Positions 1 through 11,400 of a stretch of DNA of 64,000 bases are shown here, one piece after another. Position numbers and translations under genes: made by a program. The DNA is from Enterococcus pallens ATCC BAA-351 (GTDB taxonomy: Bacteria; Bacillota; Bacilli; Lactobacillales; Enterococcaceae): assembly GCF_000407485.1 (NCBI RefSeq), contig NZ_ASWD01000007.1:1-64000 (forward strand). The letters are read 5' to 3'. The notes beneath the pieces are model-generated. The model was given only the letters and a program-made list of their open reading frames with translations, searched no databases and was not told the origin of the DNA. The stretch's first letter is position 1. Each line of letters starts with the position of its first letter.

Positions 1-83
1 ATGAAAGAAAAAGCGTTCGACTTGCATGTATTAGGCACGCCGCCAGCGTTCGTCCTGAGCCAGGATCAAACTCTCATAAAAAG
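1..83 (-). rRNA. rrs: 16S ribosomal RNA, 5' end only
   Basis: Read on the minus strand, this is the conserved 5' start of bacterial 16S rRNA. It includes the universal primer-27F region (AGAGTTTGATCCTGGCTCAG) and the following conserved GACGAACGCTGGCGGCGTG stretch. The gene runs left out of the window, so only about 80 bases are present. The variable bases at the left edge (CGAACGCTTTTTC) look enterococcal. The exact mature 5' end is estimated from the family. Confidence 0.96.
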
Positions 84-266
84 TGTTTGAAACAGTCTTG
101 CGACTGTTCAGCTCAATTTAAAAATTGATTCGCTAGCAATTGCTTGCTATGTTGTTTGCTTCTATTATATAGAAGCGCCCTACACATTTGGTTTGTTTTA
201 TTCGTTCAGTTTTCAAAGGTCTACTTGATAAAAACGTGTGTTTCGTGTTGCATCAGCAACTCTTAA

Positions 267-295
267 ATCTTACCACTTCGCCGCCAGGATGTCAA
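267..295 (-). promoter_or_regulatory. rRNA promoter proximal to 16S (TTGACA-17-TAAGAT)
   Basis: On the minus strand a perfect -35 TTGACA (290-295) is followed after 17 bases by TAAGAT (267-272). It lies about 190 bases upstream of the 16S start, as expected for the proximal promoter of an rrn operon. Confidence 0.85.
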
Positions 296-359
296 CATTT
301 TTTTGTTTTTTTGTTTTAAAAAAACACATCAGTTGCATCTCGTTATCAGCGACTTTATA

Positions 360-388
360 AAAATACCATAAGTGAAATCATCCGTCAA
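360..388 (-). promoter_or_regulatory. upstream rRNA promoter (TTGACG-17-TATTTT)
   Basis: A second minus-strand promoter, TTGACG (383-388), 17 bases, TATTTT (360-365), lies about 93 bases upstream of the first. Tandem promoters are usual for Firmicute rrn operons. Its -10 is weaker than that of the proximal one. Confidence 0.6.
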
Positions 389-593
389 TAACTTTTTAAG
401 ATTTTTTTCGGGAGATTTCATCTCGTTGGAACAAATAATAATATAGCAATCTTCGCCGCTTAATGCAACTACAAAATGCAATTTTTTCTGACTTTTTTTC
501 TAACGCGAACAAAATGTCCTTGTATCAAATTAACGTTCGATTTTAAAGCAAAAATAACAGCAGAACAAAGCATATTAACTAATAGTTTTGCAT

Positions 594-626
594 AAAAAAA
601 ATCAGCCGATTATTGTTCGGCTGATT
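594..626 (-). terminator. terminator of the two-component operon
   Basis: The hairpin arms ATCAGCCGA and TCGGCTGAT (601-626) are followed on the minus strand by a run of T (594-600). It overlaps the last codons of the histidine kinase gene and ends that operon before the rRNA promoters. Confidence 0.85.
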
Positions 627-2118
627 CTTCTTCTACCATCGGTATAAAAATTCTAAAAATTGTTCCTTGACCGAGAGAACTTTCTACACTGATATGCCCC
701 TTATAGCTTTCGATTAGTTTATGAGCAATCGATAAACCTAAACCATTTCCACCCTTAGTTCGAGCACGCGCTTTGTCCACACGATAAAAACGATTAAATA
801 CTTTGTCAATATCTTCATTCGGTATTCCCTCACCGAAATCTTGGATTGCAATTTCAAATTCATTCAAAGTCGAAGAAATTGAGATATGAACTTCTTTTCG
901 CTCTGTAGAATATTTAACGGCGTTATCCATAATAATAATCATAATTTGTTCTAAATGGTTTCGATAGATTTTTAACTGTCGCTCATTCTCTAAATCATCA
1001 TCTAAAGTAAATGTAAATTCAGGATAAAGCAACTTGAAATTGTTAAATACCTGATAAGTTACTTCCTTTGCATTAGAGGTTTCATTGCCATAATAAACAT
1101 CTACTTGCTCGGCACGAGACAGGTCCAACATTTCTTGAACTAAACTCTTCATTCGTTCAATTTCTTGAAGACTCGCTTGAATAGATTCTTCAAGAATTTC
1201 AGGATCATCTTTTCCCCATCGATTAAGTAGGCTGAGGTGACCTTCAATCACTGCTACAGGTGTCCGTAATTCATGGGAAACATCCTCAACAAATTGCTCC
1301 TGTTGCTTAATATACATACGTATTCGATCAATTACATCATTAAAAATCATTGCTAGATCTGCCAATTCATCATTTGTGGTTATCTCTGGTACGTGAACAT
1401 CTGCTTGCGGATCTTGACGGATAATTTCCATTGTATCTCTCAATATCTTAACAGGCTTCAAGAAGTATGAGGAAAGTAAAAAACCTAAAAAGCTGCTCAA
1501 TACTAAAGAAACAATTTCTAATACAATCAACGTCAACAACAACTTACTACGCATCTCATAGAAATCAGAAAGTTCATAAAAAATTTGTGCATAACCGATA
1601 CGTTCGCGTGTTTCTTTTGAATAAATTGGTTCAATGGATAAAAAACCATTCTTGTCATCCAAAGTAACAATGGTCGGACTTTTATGCTCCGTTTGCACTA
1701 GCGGATGATAGACCTCTTGCGTCTTAAAAATTAGTTTCTTATCTAGATTATAAATATCTAGTGAAAGTTGAGGCTGACCTAGTTCAGCTACGAAGCTGTC
1801 AATACGCAGCATGTTTCCTTCCAACGTCATATTTCGATCATAAAGTGCATTGTCAAGATTAGAGGACTCGGTTAACGTACGGTATGTATTTACTAAAGTT
1901 AATTCTTCATCCGAATTTGCTAAACGTGACGACACATCTGAGATGGTCTTCTCAACATTGTTTCTTTCTTTAGCAACAATCAAATTAACCGAGGATTTAT
2001 ACGTAATCACAGCAAAGATCGTAAAGACAACGAATATAAAGAAAGAACTTGTAAAGGCCCACTTGATAGTAAGTGAAGGCCCCTTCAGTTCTCCATGCTT
2101 TTTGAAAAGCTTTCTCAT
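610..2118 (-). CDS. sensor histidine kinase, CovS/LisK-like
   Basis: Membrane sensor kinase of 502 residues. A first membrane segment (about 20-40) and a second (about 192-220) enclose an extracytoplasmic sensor domain. A HAMP-like linker follows, then the HisKA domain with the phospho-acceptor in [10 protein letters not shown] (His282), then the ATPase domain with [17 protein letters not shown] and [10 protein letters not shown] motifs. It partners the response regulator just upstream, overlapping it by 4 bases. The paired regulator resembles CovR/LisR/EtaR of streptococci, Listeria and enterococci, systems tied to stress and cell-envelope control. The signal sensed is not visible. Orthology to one named system is inferred. 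Confidence 0.88.
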   Translation of the reverse strand: MRKLFKKHGELKGPSLTIKWAFTSSFFIFVVFTIFAVITYKSSVNLIVAKERNNVEKTISDVSSRLANSDEELTLVNTYRTLTESSNLDNALYDRNMTLEGNMLRIDSFVAELGQPQLSLDIYNLDKKLIFKTQEVYHPLVQTEHKSPTIVTLDDKNGFLSIEPIYSKETRERIGYAQIFYELSDFYEMRSKLLLTLIVLEIVSLVLSSFLGFLLSSYFLKPVKILRDTMEIIRQDPQADVHVPEITTNDELADLAMIFNDVIDRIRMYIKQQEQFVEDVSHELRTPVAVIEGHLSLLNRWGKDDPEILEESIQASLQEIERMKSLVQEMLDLSRAEQVDVYYGNETSNAKEVTYQVFNNFKLLYPEFTFTLDDDLENERQLKIYRNHLEQIMIIIMDNAVKYSTERKEVHISISSTLNEFEIAIQDFGEGIPNEDIDKVFNRFYRVDKARARTKGGNGLGLSIAHKLIESYKGHISVESSLGQGTIFRIFIPMVEEESAEQ

Positions 2119-2807
2119 GATCGCATTACATATCCTGTTCCGCGAACAGTTTGAATGTAGCTGTCTTCTCCATTAACATCAATTTTATTGCGCAAATAAC
2201 GGATGTAAACGTCCACTACATTTGTTTCCACTTCGGTTTCATAGCCCCAAACCTTATTCAGTAAAACATCACGTGCCAAAACAACATTGACATTTTCCAT
2301 AAGGGTCAATAAAAGTTCGTACTCACGCTTTGTCAACTCAATAATGTCATTTCCGCGTCGAACTACACGATTTTCTTTTTCAATCGTCAAATCACGATAG
2401 GTAATAGTAGTTTGTTTAGCCACATTTTTGTCACCTTCGATATCGATACGGCGAAGCAATGCTCTTAAGCGAGCCAACAATTCTTCAATCGCAAATGGCT
2501 TAACAATATAATCGTCCGCACCATGGTCCAAGCCAGAAACTCGGTCAATGACTGAATCTCTCGCAGTCATCATAATTATTGGTGTGTTTTTAACTTGTCT
2601 TACCCGTCGGCATACTTCTAACCCGTTTAATTCAGGAAGCATTAAGTCCAATAAAATAGCATCCCAATCGTTTTCTAGTGCTGCTTCAAGTCCGGTACGT
2701 CCATTATAGTGAACATCTGTATCATAGCCTTCATGTTTCAGCTCTAATTCTACAAAACGAGCTAAGTTTTTTTCATCTTCAATGATTAAAATATTACTCA
2801 TTCTCAT
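2115..2807 (-). CDS. OmpR-family response regulator, CovR/LisR-like
   Basis: Response regulator with an N-terminal receiver domain (acidic pocket IIEDEKN, phospho-acceptor Asp54 in ILLDLMLPE, later TARDS and the conserved Lys in DYIVKPF) and a C-terminal winged-helix DNA-binding domain ([24 protein letters not shown]). It is first gene of a two-gene operon with the kinase, with a 4-base overlap. There are two possible ATG starts, at 2807 and 2801. The AAAGGA ribosome site is only about 3 bases from the first and about 9 from the second, so 2801 is the likelier start. Closest by eye to CovR/CsrR, LisR and EtaR. Confidence 0.9.
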   Translation of the reverse strand: MRMSNILIIEDEKNLARFVELELKHEGYDTDVHYNGRTGLEAALENDWDAILLDLMLPELNGLEVCRRVRQVKNTPIIMMTARDSVIDRVSGLDHGADDYIVKPFAIEELLARLRALLRRIDIEGDKNVAKQTTITYRDLTIEKENRVVRRGNDIIELTKREYELLLTLMENVNVVLARDVLLNKVWGYETEVETNVVDVYIRYLRNKIDVNGEDSYIQTVRGTGYVMRS

Positions 2808-2898
2808 TATTCCTTTCCAAATCGTTCTTGCTTAATCCCTCTATTTCAACGGAATAAGCCCTTTAAAAGCTATTGCCATTTTATCATGAAATTCCTAA

Positions 2899-2942
2899 TA
2901 AAAAAACTAGGGACCATTAAACAGTTAAAAATCCCTAGTTTT
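2899..2942 (-). terminator. gnd terminator
   Basis: Inverted repeat AAACTAGGGA / TCCCTAGTTT followed by T residues on the minus strand, 8 bases past the gnd stop codon. The loop is long (about 18 bases) and A/T-rich. Confidence 0.8.
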
Positions 2943-2949
2943 AGTCTAA

Positions 2950-4371
2950 TTATTCTTCATCATACCAACTATAATGATATATACCTTCTTTGTCAGTACG
3001 TTCGTAGGTATGTGCCCCAAAATAATCACGTTGTGCTTGAATTAAGTTTGCTGGCAAACGTTCAGCGCGATAAGAATCATAATAGGAAATAGCGGAAGAG
3101 AATGTTGGCACCGGAATGCCTGCTTGAACAGCAATGGCCACTACTTCACGAACAGCTGCTTGATATTTACTTGCAATCTCTTGGAAATAGCTGTCTAACA
3201 TTAAATTAGCTAAATCAGCATCCTTCTCATAGGCATCAGTAATCTTTTGCAAGAAGCGAGCGCGGATGATACAACCAGCACGCCAAATTTTAGCAATATC
3301 ACCAAATGGCAATTCCCAATCGTATTCCTTTGAAGCAGCACGTAGCTGTGCAAACCCTTGCGCATAACTCATTAGTTTACTGAAATAAAGTGCTTCTCGG
3401 ATTTTTTCAATTAATTCTTTTTTGTCACCATCATATTTATATGCCTCTGGGCCAGCTAGTACTTCACTTGCAATAACCCGTTCTTCTTTATAAGCAGAAA
3501 TAAAACGAGCAAAAACAGACTCAGTAATTAATGGAAGCGGCACACCTAAATCTAAAGCACTTTGTGATGTCCATTTCCCTGTTCCCTTATTTCCGGCAGC
3601 ATCTAAGATTACATCAACTACTGGCTTCTCAGTACCTTCATCATCTTTTCTTGTTAAAATGTCTGCTGTAATCTCAATTAGGTAGCTGTCCAATTCACCT
3701 TTGTTCCATTCAGCAAATACTTCAGCCATTTCATCAACAGATAAGCCTAGCAATTGTTTCATCAAGTCATAAGATTCAGCAATCAGCTGCATATCTCCGT
3801 ACTCAATACCATTGTGAACCATCTTAACGTAATGTCCAGCACCGTTTGCGCCAATGTAAGTAACACATGGTTCCCCATCTTCAGCCTTAGCGGCGATTTG
3901 TTCGAAAATAGGCGCCACAAGATCATAAGCTTCCTTTTGACCACCAGGCATCATAGAAGGTCCTTCTAAAGCGCCTTTTTCTCCACCAGAAACTCCAGTA
4001 CCGATAAAGTTAATTCCTGAGTTAGCTAATTCTTCATTTCTACGCATAGTATCTTTAAAGAATGTATTCCCTCCATCGATAAGCACATCACCTTTATCTA
4101 AATGAGGCAATAATTCTTGAATAGTTGCATCAGTTGCCGATCCGGCTTTGACCATAAGCATAATGCGACGAGGTTTCTCAATCGCTTGAACGAATTCTTC
4201 AATAGAAAATGTTGCTTCAAAGTTGCGATCTGGATGTTCATCTACAACTACTTGTGTTTTTGAGCCTGTACGGTTATACAATGCTACAGTATATCCTCGA
4301 CTTTCAATATTTAAGGCTAAATTTTTTCCCATAACTGCCATTCCGACGACACCAAATTGTGCTTTTGACAT
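2950..4371 (-). CDS. gnd: 6-phosphogluconate dehydrogenase, decarboxylating
   Basis: Oxidises 6-phosphogluconate to ribulose 5-phosphate and CO2 with NADP+, the third step of the oxidative pentose phosphate pathway, in the cytoplasm. The 473-residue length is typical. The N-terminal Rossmann motif [15 protein letters not shown] and the substrate-site regions [16 protein letters not shown] and [19 protein letters not shown] are present, as is the C-terminal [11 protein letters not shown] tail. It is a single-gene unit with its own terminator. No sign of damage. Confidence 0.97.
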   Translation of the reverse strand: MSKAQFGVVGMAVMGKNLALNIESRGYTVALYNRTGSKTQVVVDEHPDRNFEATFSIEEFVQAIEKPRRIMLMVKAGSATDATIQELLPHLDKGDVLIDGGNTFFKDTMRRNEELANSGINFIGTGVSGGEKGALEGPSMMPGGQKEAYDLVAPIFEQIAAKAEDGEPCVTYIGANGAGHYVKMVHNGIEYGDMQLIAESYDLMKQLLGLSVDEMAEVFAEWNKGELDSYLIEITADILTRKDDEGTEKPVVDVILDAAGNKGTGKWTSQSALDLGVPLPLITESVFARFISAYKEERVIASEVLAGPEAYKYDGDKKELIEKIREALYFSKLMSYAQGFAQLRAASKEYDWELPFGDIAKIWRAGCIIRARFLQKITDAYEKDADLANLMLDSYFQEIASKYQAAVREVVAIAVQAGIPVPTFSSAISYYDSYRAERLPANLIQAQRDYFGAHTYERTDKEGIYHYSWYDEE

Positions 4372-4453
4372 AATATACCTCCTAATTATTCCGCTATCCT
4401 TTACATTATAGCCTAAGGTGTAAAAAATGAAAAAGGAATTGTGCGATATAAAT

Positions 4454-4492
4454 AAAAAACCTCAAGACTCCATGGTTAGTCTTGAGGTTTTT
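4454..4492. terminator. rpmF terminator, bidirectional
   Basis: A 14-base stem (AAAACCTCAAGACT / AGTCTTGAGGTTTT) with A residues on one side and T residues on the other, so it can work in either direction. It lies just past rpmF. Confidence 0.85.
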
Positions 4493-4516
4493 GCTTTTCT
4501 ATCATTAAAAAAGCTA

Positions 4517-4696
4517 TTATGCTTCTTTAGACATAACATCTTTTCCATCGTAGTAGCCGCAGTTGGCGCATACGTGATGACTCTTCTTCATTTCACCGCA
4601 GTTTGGACATTCGTTCAAACCTTTGATGGTTAATTTGTAATGAGTACGACGTTTTGCTTTTTTCGCTTTTGAAGTTCTTCTAGCTGGTACTGCCAT
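4517..4696 (-). CDS. rpmF: 50S ribosomal protein L32, zinc-binding form
   Basis: A 59-residue ribosomal protein starting [19 protein letters not shown], the classic L32 N-terminus. Two CxxC pairs (CPNCG and CANCG) mark the zinc-binding form. It follows yceD in the usual order. A GGAGGTG-type ribosome site lies 6-12 bases before the ATG. A complete small gene with no truncation. Confidence 0.97.
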   Translation of the reverse strand: MAVPARRTSKAKKAKRRTHYKLTIKGLNECPNCGEMKKSHHVCANCGYYDGKDVMSKEA

Positions 4697-4754
4697 TGGT
4701 GTAACACCTCCTTGTAAAATGAAGTATCTTAATTAGATACATATTATTCCAATC

Positions 4755-5303
4755 TTACTCATTATCTTCTTCACTAAAAAGTTCAGATAATTTTGCAAGA
4801 CGAGGATCAATTGCTTCTGCTTGCTCCTTTTGTGCAAAGTACTCTTCTTCAGAAACTACCTGCCAGTCATTTCCCTTAGGTAATTCCTTAGCATTTTTTT
4901 CTTCATCAGATAATACTTGCAACGGGATTGCTAGCAGTATGTTGTCTTCGACAGAATCCGTTAAATCAATTGTATCACTTTCTAATACAATGATTTCTTC
5001 CTCACGGTCATCCTCCTGCGCCGACCATTGCTCTTTTGTCATGAAAATTTCATCCACAGAAAGATCAAGCGGCAAGTCTACTGGCTCAAGCGAACGGGAA
5101 GACGGAACAGTTACAGTCGTCGTTAACCGATAATGTAAAATGTATTCTTTTTTCCCAACAGACAAGATTCCTGTAACCTTTACAGGTGCTACTGCCAAAA
5201 TTTCTGAATCACGTTGTTTTAAAGAGTCGCTAACATTCATTGTTTCTGAAAAATTTAGTGGTTCTTCTTGGTAACGTCGCAATTCTATTATGGACCATTT
5301 CAT
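4755..5303 (-). CDS. yceD: YceD family protein (DUF177), upstream of rpmF
   Basis: 182-residue protein of the YceD/DUF177 family, almost always encoded just before rpmF; in several bacteria it is linked to 23S rRNA or large-subunit maturation. The N-terminal half carries the family pattern (KQRDSEILAVAPVKVTG, then LHYRLTTTVTVPSSRSLEPV). The C-terminal part is highly acidic, with DDREEEIIVLESDTIDL and LSDEEKNAKELPKG. It starts with ATG and heads the yceD-rpmF operon from a near-consensus promoter. Biochemical role is not established here. Confidence 0.9.
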   Translation of the reverse strand: MKWSIIELRRYQEEPLNFSETMNVSDSLKQRDSEILAVAPVKVTGILSVGKKEYILHYRLTTTVTVPSSRSLEPVDLPLDLSVDEIFMTKEQWSAQEDDREEEIIVLESDTIDLTDSVEDNILLAIPLQVLSDEEKNAKELPKGNDWQVVSEEEYFAQKEQAEAIDPRLAKLSELFSEEDNE

Positions 5304-5331
5304 TATTCATCACCTCTAAGCAACAATCGAT

Positions 5332-5360
5332 ATTATACAGGTGGAAAAATTCTTTGTCAA
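5332..5360 (-). promoter_or_regulatory. yceD-rpmF promoter (TTGACA-17-TATAAT)
   Basis: Consensus sigma-A promoter on the minus strand: TTGACA (5355-5360), 17 bases, TATAAT (5332-5337), about 30 bases before the yceD start. It suits a ribosomal-protein operon. Confidence 0.9.
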
Positions 5361-5433
5361 TGAAATTTTCTTGACACCTTAAAAAAAACTGATATTACAG
5401 CGCTTGTAAACAGTTATTTTATAAAAACAAGAG

Positions 5434-5468
5434 AAAAGGGCGAACCAAACTTAATTGGCTCACCCTTA
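5434..5468 (-). terminator. pyk terminator
   Basis: Imperfect long stem (AAGGGTGAGCCAA / TTGGTTCGCCCTT on the minus strand) followed by TTTTCTCTTG, starting 12 bases past the pyk stop. Confidence 0.8.
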
Positions 5469-5479
5469 GAAAGACAACT

Positions 5480-7264
5480 TTAAATCGCAGTTGTTTCTCC
5501 ACGGTAAACAATTCCACGACGAGGATCTACAGTAACCAATTCCCCATCAATAATAATTGAAGTTGCATCTTTTGCACCGACAATTACAGGAATATCTTGT
5601 GCAATACCGACAACTGCAGCATGAGAAGTTAAACCACCATCTTCAACAATCAAAGCAGCTGCTTTTTCAATTGCAGGCATATATTCTTTATCGGTTGTTG
5701 GTACAACTAATACCATACCTTCTTTTGCATTTTTTACAGCTTCCTCAGCAGAAGAAGCAACGACTACGTTCGCGACAACCGCTTTTTCACCAACACCTTG
5801 AGCTTCTAATAGTTTAGAGCCGATTAATTGAATTTTCATAACGTTTGTTGTTCCACGTTCACCGACTGGAACACCCGCAGTAATCAAGATTAGGTCGCCT
5901 TCTTTTGCAAAACCTAAATCAACTGCTTTTTTAGTAGCCAATTCAAACATTTCGTCAGTTGTTGTTGGCTTTTCAGCAACAGTTGGATAAACACCCCAGT
6001 TTAACATCAAACCACGTTTTGTGCGTTCGTCGAAAGTTACAGCCAAAATATCTGCATCTGGACGATATTTAGAAATCATTTTAGCTGTATAACCTGATTC
6101 TGTTGCAGCGACAATTGTTTTAACGCCTAAATTGTGTGCAGCACGTGCTACAGACAAGCTGACAGTTTCAGTTACATCTGTTTTATCAAATTCATTGATT
6201 TGGAAAGTGCCCATTTCTTCAAGAGCTTTTTCTGCTTCTTGATCAATACGAGCCATTGTTGCAACAGCTTCTACTGGGTAATCACCATTTGCTGATTCAC
6301 CTGAAAGCATCGTAGCATCTGTTCCATCAAACACTGCATTGGCAACGTCAGAAGCTTCAGCACGTGTAGGACGTGGATTACTTTGCATAGATTCCAGCAT
6401 TTGTGTAGCTGTAATAACTGATTTACCAGCAGCATTACATTTTTTAATGATTGATTTTTGAACCATTGGAACTTCTTCCGCTGGAATTTCAACACCCATA
6501 TCTCCACGGGCTACCATAATACCATCAGAAACTTTAATGATTTCGTCGATATTATCAATTCCCTCTTGAGATTCGATTTTAGAGAAAATTTGAACATGCA
6601 TCATGTCTTTTTCTTCTAAAATTTCACGAATTTCTAGAACGTCTTGTGCTTTACGAACAAAGCTGGCAGCGATAAAATCAATGTCATTATCTAGACCGAA
6701 GCGAATATCTTCTGCGTCTTTTTCAGTGATACCAGGTAGGCTGATTGAAACACCAGGAGCGTTAACACCCTTACGTGAGCCTAACATACCAGCGTTTTTA
6801 ACAACAACAACCAATTCGCGGTTTGCTTCATCTTTTTCAAGAATTTCCATGTCAATTAAGCCATCATCGAACAAAATGTGTCCACCAACATGAACGTCAT
6901 CGAACAATCCTGGGTAAGTGACAGCGATTTTTTCTTTTGTTCCTTTGTGTTCAGGATTCATTGAAATACGAGTTTTATCTCCAACTTCGAATTGAATATA
7001 GCCAGCACGACCATAATCTGCTTCTGTAGTGTCTTGAACAGTTGTACGAATTTCTGCACCTTTTGTATCTAAAAGAATACCGACGTCTTTTCCAGTCTTT
7101 TTAACAGCTTCACGAACAAGTGTCATACGACTTAACTGTTCTTCGTGGTCACCGTGAGAAAAGTTGAAACGAAAGACATTTGCACCAGCTTCGATCAATT
7201 GCGAGATAATTTCAAGTGTATTACTTGCTGGGCCTAATGTACTAACGATTTTTGTTTTTTTCAT
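5480..7264 (-). CDS. pyk: pyruvate kinase with C-terminal PEP-utiliser domain
   Basis: Transfers phosphate from phosphoenolpyruvate to ADP, the last step of glycolysis. Of 594 residues, the first ~470 form the barrel, B and C domains (MKKTKIVSTLGPAS, the MARGDMGVEIP region, FSKIESQEGIDNIDEI with the catalytic Lys). The last ~110 form an extra PEP-utiliser-like 'swivel' domain with GGLTSHAAVVG, common in Bacillus and lactic-acid bacteria. It lies 71 bases after pfkA and is probably co-transcribed, giving a glycolytic operon in which both committed steps are made together. Confidence 0.97.
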   Translation of the reverse strand: MKKTKIVSTLGPASNTLEIISQLIEAGANVFRFNFSHGDHEEQLSRMTLVREAVKKTGKDVGILLDTKGAEIRTTVQDTTEADYGRAGYIQFEVGDKTRISMNPEHKGTKEKIAVTYPGLFDDVHVGGHILFDDGLIDMEILEKDEANRELVVVVKNAGMLGSRKGVNAPGVSISLPGITEKDAEDIRFGLDNDIDFIAASFVRKAQDVLEIREILEEKDMMHVQIFSKIESQEGIDNIDEIIKVSDGIMVARGDMGVEIPAEEVPMVQKSIIKKCNAAGKSVITATQMLESMQSNPRPTRAEASDVANAVFDGTDATMLSGESANGDYPVEAVATMARIDQEAEKALEEMGTFQINEFDKTDVTETVSLSVARAAHNLGVKTIVAATESGYTAKMISKYRPDADILAVTFDERTKRGLMLNWGVYPTVAEKPTTTDEMFELATKKAVDLGFAKEGDLILITAGVPVGERGTTNVMKIQLIGSKLLEAQGVGEKAVVANVVVASSAEEAVKNAKEGMVLVVPTTDKEYMPAIEKAAALIVEDGGLTSHAAVVGIAQDIPVIVGAKDATSIIIDGELVTVDPRRGIVYRGETTAI

Positions 7265-7335
7265 TATATAAACGCTCCTATTCTTGTTGTCTTACTTTTA
7301 TAATTAAATAGCTTTAGGCTACCTAGTTAACGGGA

Positions 7336-8307
<972 letters not shown>

Positions 8308-8378
8308 TCAAAAAATTATTCATCAAGCATTGTTCTTAATTCATGGTACATTCTACCATCAAAGCCACTAAAAGTCTT

Positions 8379-8428
8379 GGAAAGTTACTAGGAAAGTTCG
8401 ATATACCTGAAAAAAGTTTTGAAAGTTA
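8379..8428. repeat. three GAAAGTT repeats between dnaE and pfkA
   Basis: The plus strand shows GGAAAGTTAC at 8379, GGAAAGTTCG at 8391 and TGAAAGTTAC at 8420, spaced 12 and 29 bases apart, about 80-130 bases before pfkA. Repeats of this sort in a promoter region could bind a regulator. No named operator is recognised. Confidence 0.4.
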
Positions 8429-8435
8429 CAAGAAA

Positions 8436-11400
8436 TCACCTTAATACGACGTTTTTATCACCTAATATGTCACGTAAATCAGTCAATAAGTCCCCATTAT
8501 GTCCTATCCAATATTCCTTTCCTAACACAATCTTTCTTTGATCCTTTTCAAAGTAAAGGATTACCGGAATATTACCGGGAGCTGTTTGCAACTTTGCTGC
8601 AATTTCCTTATGAAGCCTGTGACTGTCTTGATCTTTGGGCACACGTAGGTAGAGAATTTCTTCTGCCAAATTATTTTCTACTGCATCTGCTGATTCAAAT
8701 TCTTCTACTAGCATTTGTAGAGATTGATCATAACGACTTTTTTCAATTTTTCCATATACAAGATAGACTTGATCTAGTTGGACTTCATTCCGAATTTTGC
8801 GATAAAGGATTGGAAAAACAGTTAGGGAAACTTCTCCACTTTGGTCATTTCCATTAAGAAAGGCCATCTGCTCACCTTTTTTTGTCCTGATTTCTCGTAA
8901 CTCTTTTAAGTAAATCAGCATTGTTGCATTTTGACCTGGTAAAATATCGCTAGCTAAGCGAATATTTCTCTGACGTTTGATCTTCGGATAATTTTCAGTC
9001 GGATGTCCAGAAACGTAAAGTCCTAAATATTTTTCTTCATAGTCAAGCTTTTCTGCCAGAGTATATTCTGGAACCTCCTGTTCCTTGAGGCTCATAACAT
9101 CTAATAGCATATCGCTGCCTCCGCTGTACAAAACATTCTGGATTTTGCCTTCCAGCTCTACCTGTAATTGACGGCGGTTTTCATGCAATTCATCAAATGC
9201 TCCTACAACAATCAATGGCTCAACGTATTCTTCTTTCAGCCAACGTTCTTCTACTCTCAATAAAAAATTGTCTAGCGACTTATAGGCGCCCCGCTCTTTA
9301 CGCTCAGCAATAATATTGGCTACATAATCCCGTCGAATTCCTTTAATTGCGTCAAGACCAAAACGGATTGTATTTTTTTCAACTAAAGTAAAGCTGTACA
9401 AACTTTTATTGATGTCTGGTGCCAGTAGTCTGATCCCTGCATGATTTGCTTCTGCAATATATTCTCGCATTTTTTTCGAGTCGTTACGAACTGATTGAAG
9501 CAGCGCGGTATAAAAGGGACCTGGATAATGAACTTTCAAGTAAGCCATTTGGTAACCGACAAAAGAATAAGCAAAGGCATGGGAACGATTAAAGCCATAA
9601 TTAGCAAAACGCTCGATGTAGTCATATACTTCTTCGGCACTTTTTTCCGTATACCCTTGTTGGATTGCTCCAGCTACAAAGTGCCGTCTTTCTTCATCCA
9701 ACAGATCTTTTTTCTTTTTGCTGACAGCCCTACGCAGGATATCCGCTTGACCCAAACTGAAACCGGCCATTTTTGCAGCTACCTGCATGATTTGTTCTTG
9801 ATAGACGATGATGCCATAAGTATTTTCTAAAATAGGCTTCAAGGATTCTTCCGGATATCGGATTGTTTCTTTGCCTTTTTTTCGAGCAATAAAATGATCG
9901 ATATTTTGCATTGGACCTGGTCGATATAACGCGTTAACGGCAGCAATATCTTCTATAGATGTAGGACCTAATCGGCGCAAAACATTGCGAATACCCGCTG
10001 ACTCAAATTGGAAAACACCGCTAGTTTCTCCTCTCTGAAAAAGTTCTAATGTTTTGGGATCATTCAACGGAATCTGCTTAAGATTAATCTCTTGTTGATA
10101 AATCTTCTTGATATTTCTTAGAGCTGTATCAATAATTGATAAGTTACGCAAACCTAAAAAGTCCATCTTTAAAAGTCCAATGGTTTCCACATCACTCATA
10201 GTAAATTGGGTTAGTAAGATATCTTCTGAACCATTTTGTAAGGGAACAATCGAGATTAATTCTTGGTCGCTAATGACTACTCCAGCCGCATGAGTGGATA
10301 CATGTCTAGGTAATCCCTCAAGACTAAGAGCTGTTTGAAACATTAATTGGCTTCTGGGGTTGGTATTTACTAAACGTTTTAAGGTTTCCGATTGATTGTA
10401 AGCCTCTTTTAATGTGATCTTCAATTGATTTGGGATGGCTTTCGACCAGCGATTGGCTTCACTTTGAGATAAACCGAATACTCGGCCAACATCTCGTAAA
10501 ACCATTTTGGCTGCCATCGTTCCAAAAGTAGCAATTTGCGCTACGTGAAAACGTCCGTACTTTTCTTTTACATAGTGCAAAATTTCATTTCGCCGATTAT
10601 CAGGAATGTCCAAATCGATGTCCGGCATGCTGTTTCGTTCAGGATTTAAAAAACGCTCAAAGAGTAAATCATATTGAATAGGATCTACATCAGTAATTGA
10701 AAGAACATAGGCTACTAAGGAACCTGCAGCAGACCCTCGTCCTGCGCCTGTCACAATTTTATTTCGATGGGCATAATCCATTACATCCCAGACAATTAAA
10801 AAATAGTCATCAAATCCCATCGTATGAATAATAGATAGCTCTTTTATTAAACGATCCTCGTAAACTTTTGAAACTTCCTTTACTCGCGATGAAAGCCGTT
10901 CCCAACAAAGCTTTTCCAAATAATTTTTTGCAGTCTGTTCAGCAGGCAATGGATAGTGAGGTAGCAGCTTCTGATGTAAAGGCAGGTCTACTTGACAGCT
11001 TTCAGCCAGAAAGATAGCATTTTGAATGGCTTCCTCTTGCCGCTCCCTTTCAAAATACTGCCGGATTTGCTCCTCCGACAACAAGTAGTTACCGCCTTTT
11101 TTTTCTATAAGAGCATCCTTGCTTATTTGGGTTCCTGATTGGATATTCTGCATAACATCAATTGCAAACGCTTCTTCCGGCTCTAGATACTTTACTTCAT
11201 GTAAAGCTAGTAAAGGCATCTGATAAGATTGACTTATCGAATCAGCTATAGCTGTACTAGTCAGAGAACACCCTAAATAGACTTGATTCACAAAATGCTC
11301 CGTTACTTCCCCCAACATTTCCGCAACGTTTTCTTCTGAAAATAGTTTGTTTAGAGGTAAGACTAGCATTAAGTTTTGATGGTCGACTTCATATTCAGTT

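Larger units (their letters stand above)
84..593. other. rRNA operon leader and promoter region, no protein gene
   Basis: This is a 510-base non-coding stretch between the 16S start and the terminator of the two-component operon. It holds two sigma-A promoters reading left (separate entries) and a long AT-rich 16S leader. Bases 390-590 are AT-rich, and I see no credible ORF or further motif there. Confidence 0.7.

Noticed and set aside
5393-5412. cre-like palindrome TTACAGCGCTTGTAA
   Set aside because: It departs from the CcpA consensus at about three key positions and lies upstream of the yceD promoter and not in the pfkA-pyk control region.
5557-5817. plus-strand open frame opposite pyk
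   Set aside because: It lies wholly within the intact pyruvate kinase gene, has Leu/Gln-rich low-complexity composition and no ribosome site: an antisense shadow.
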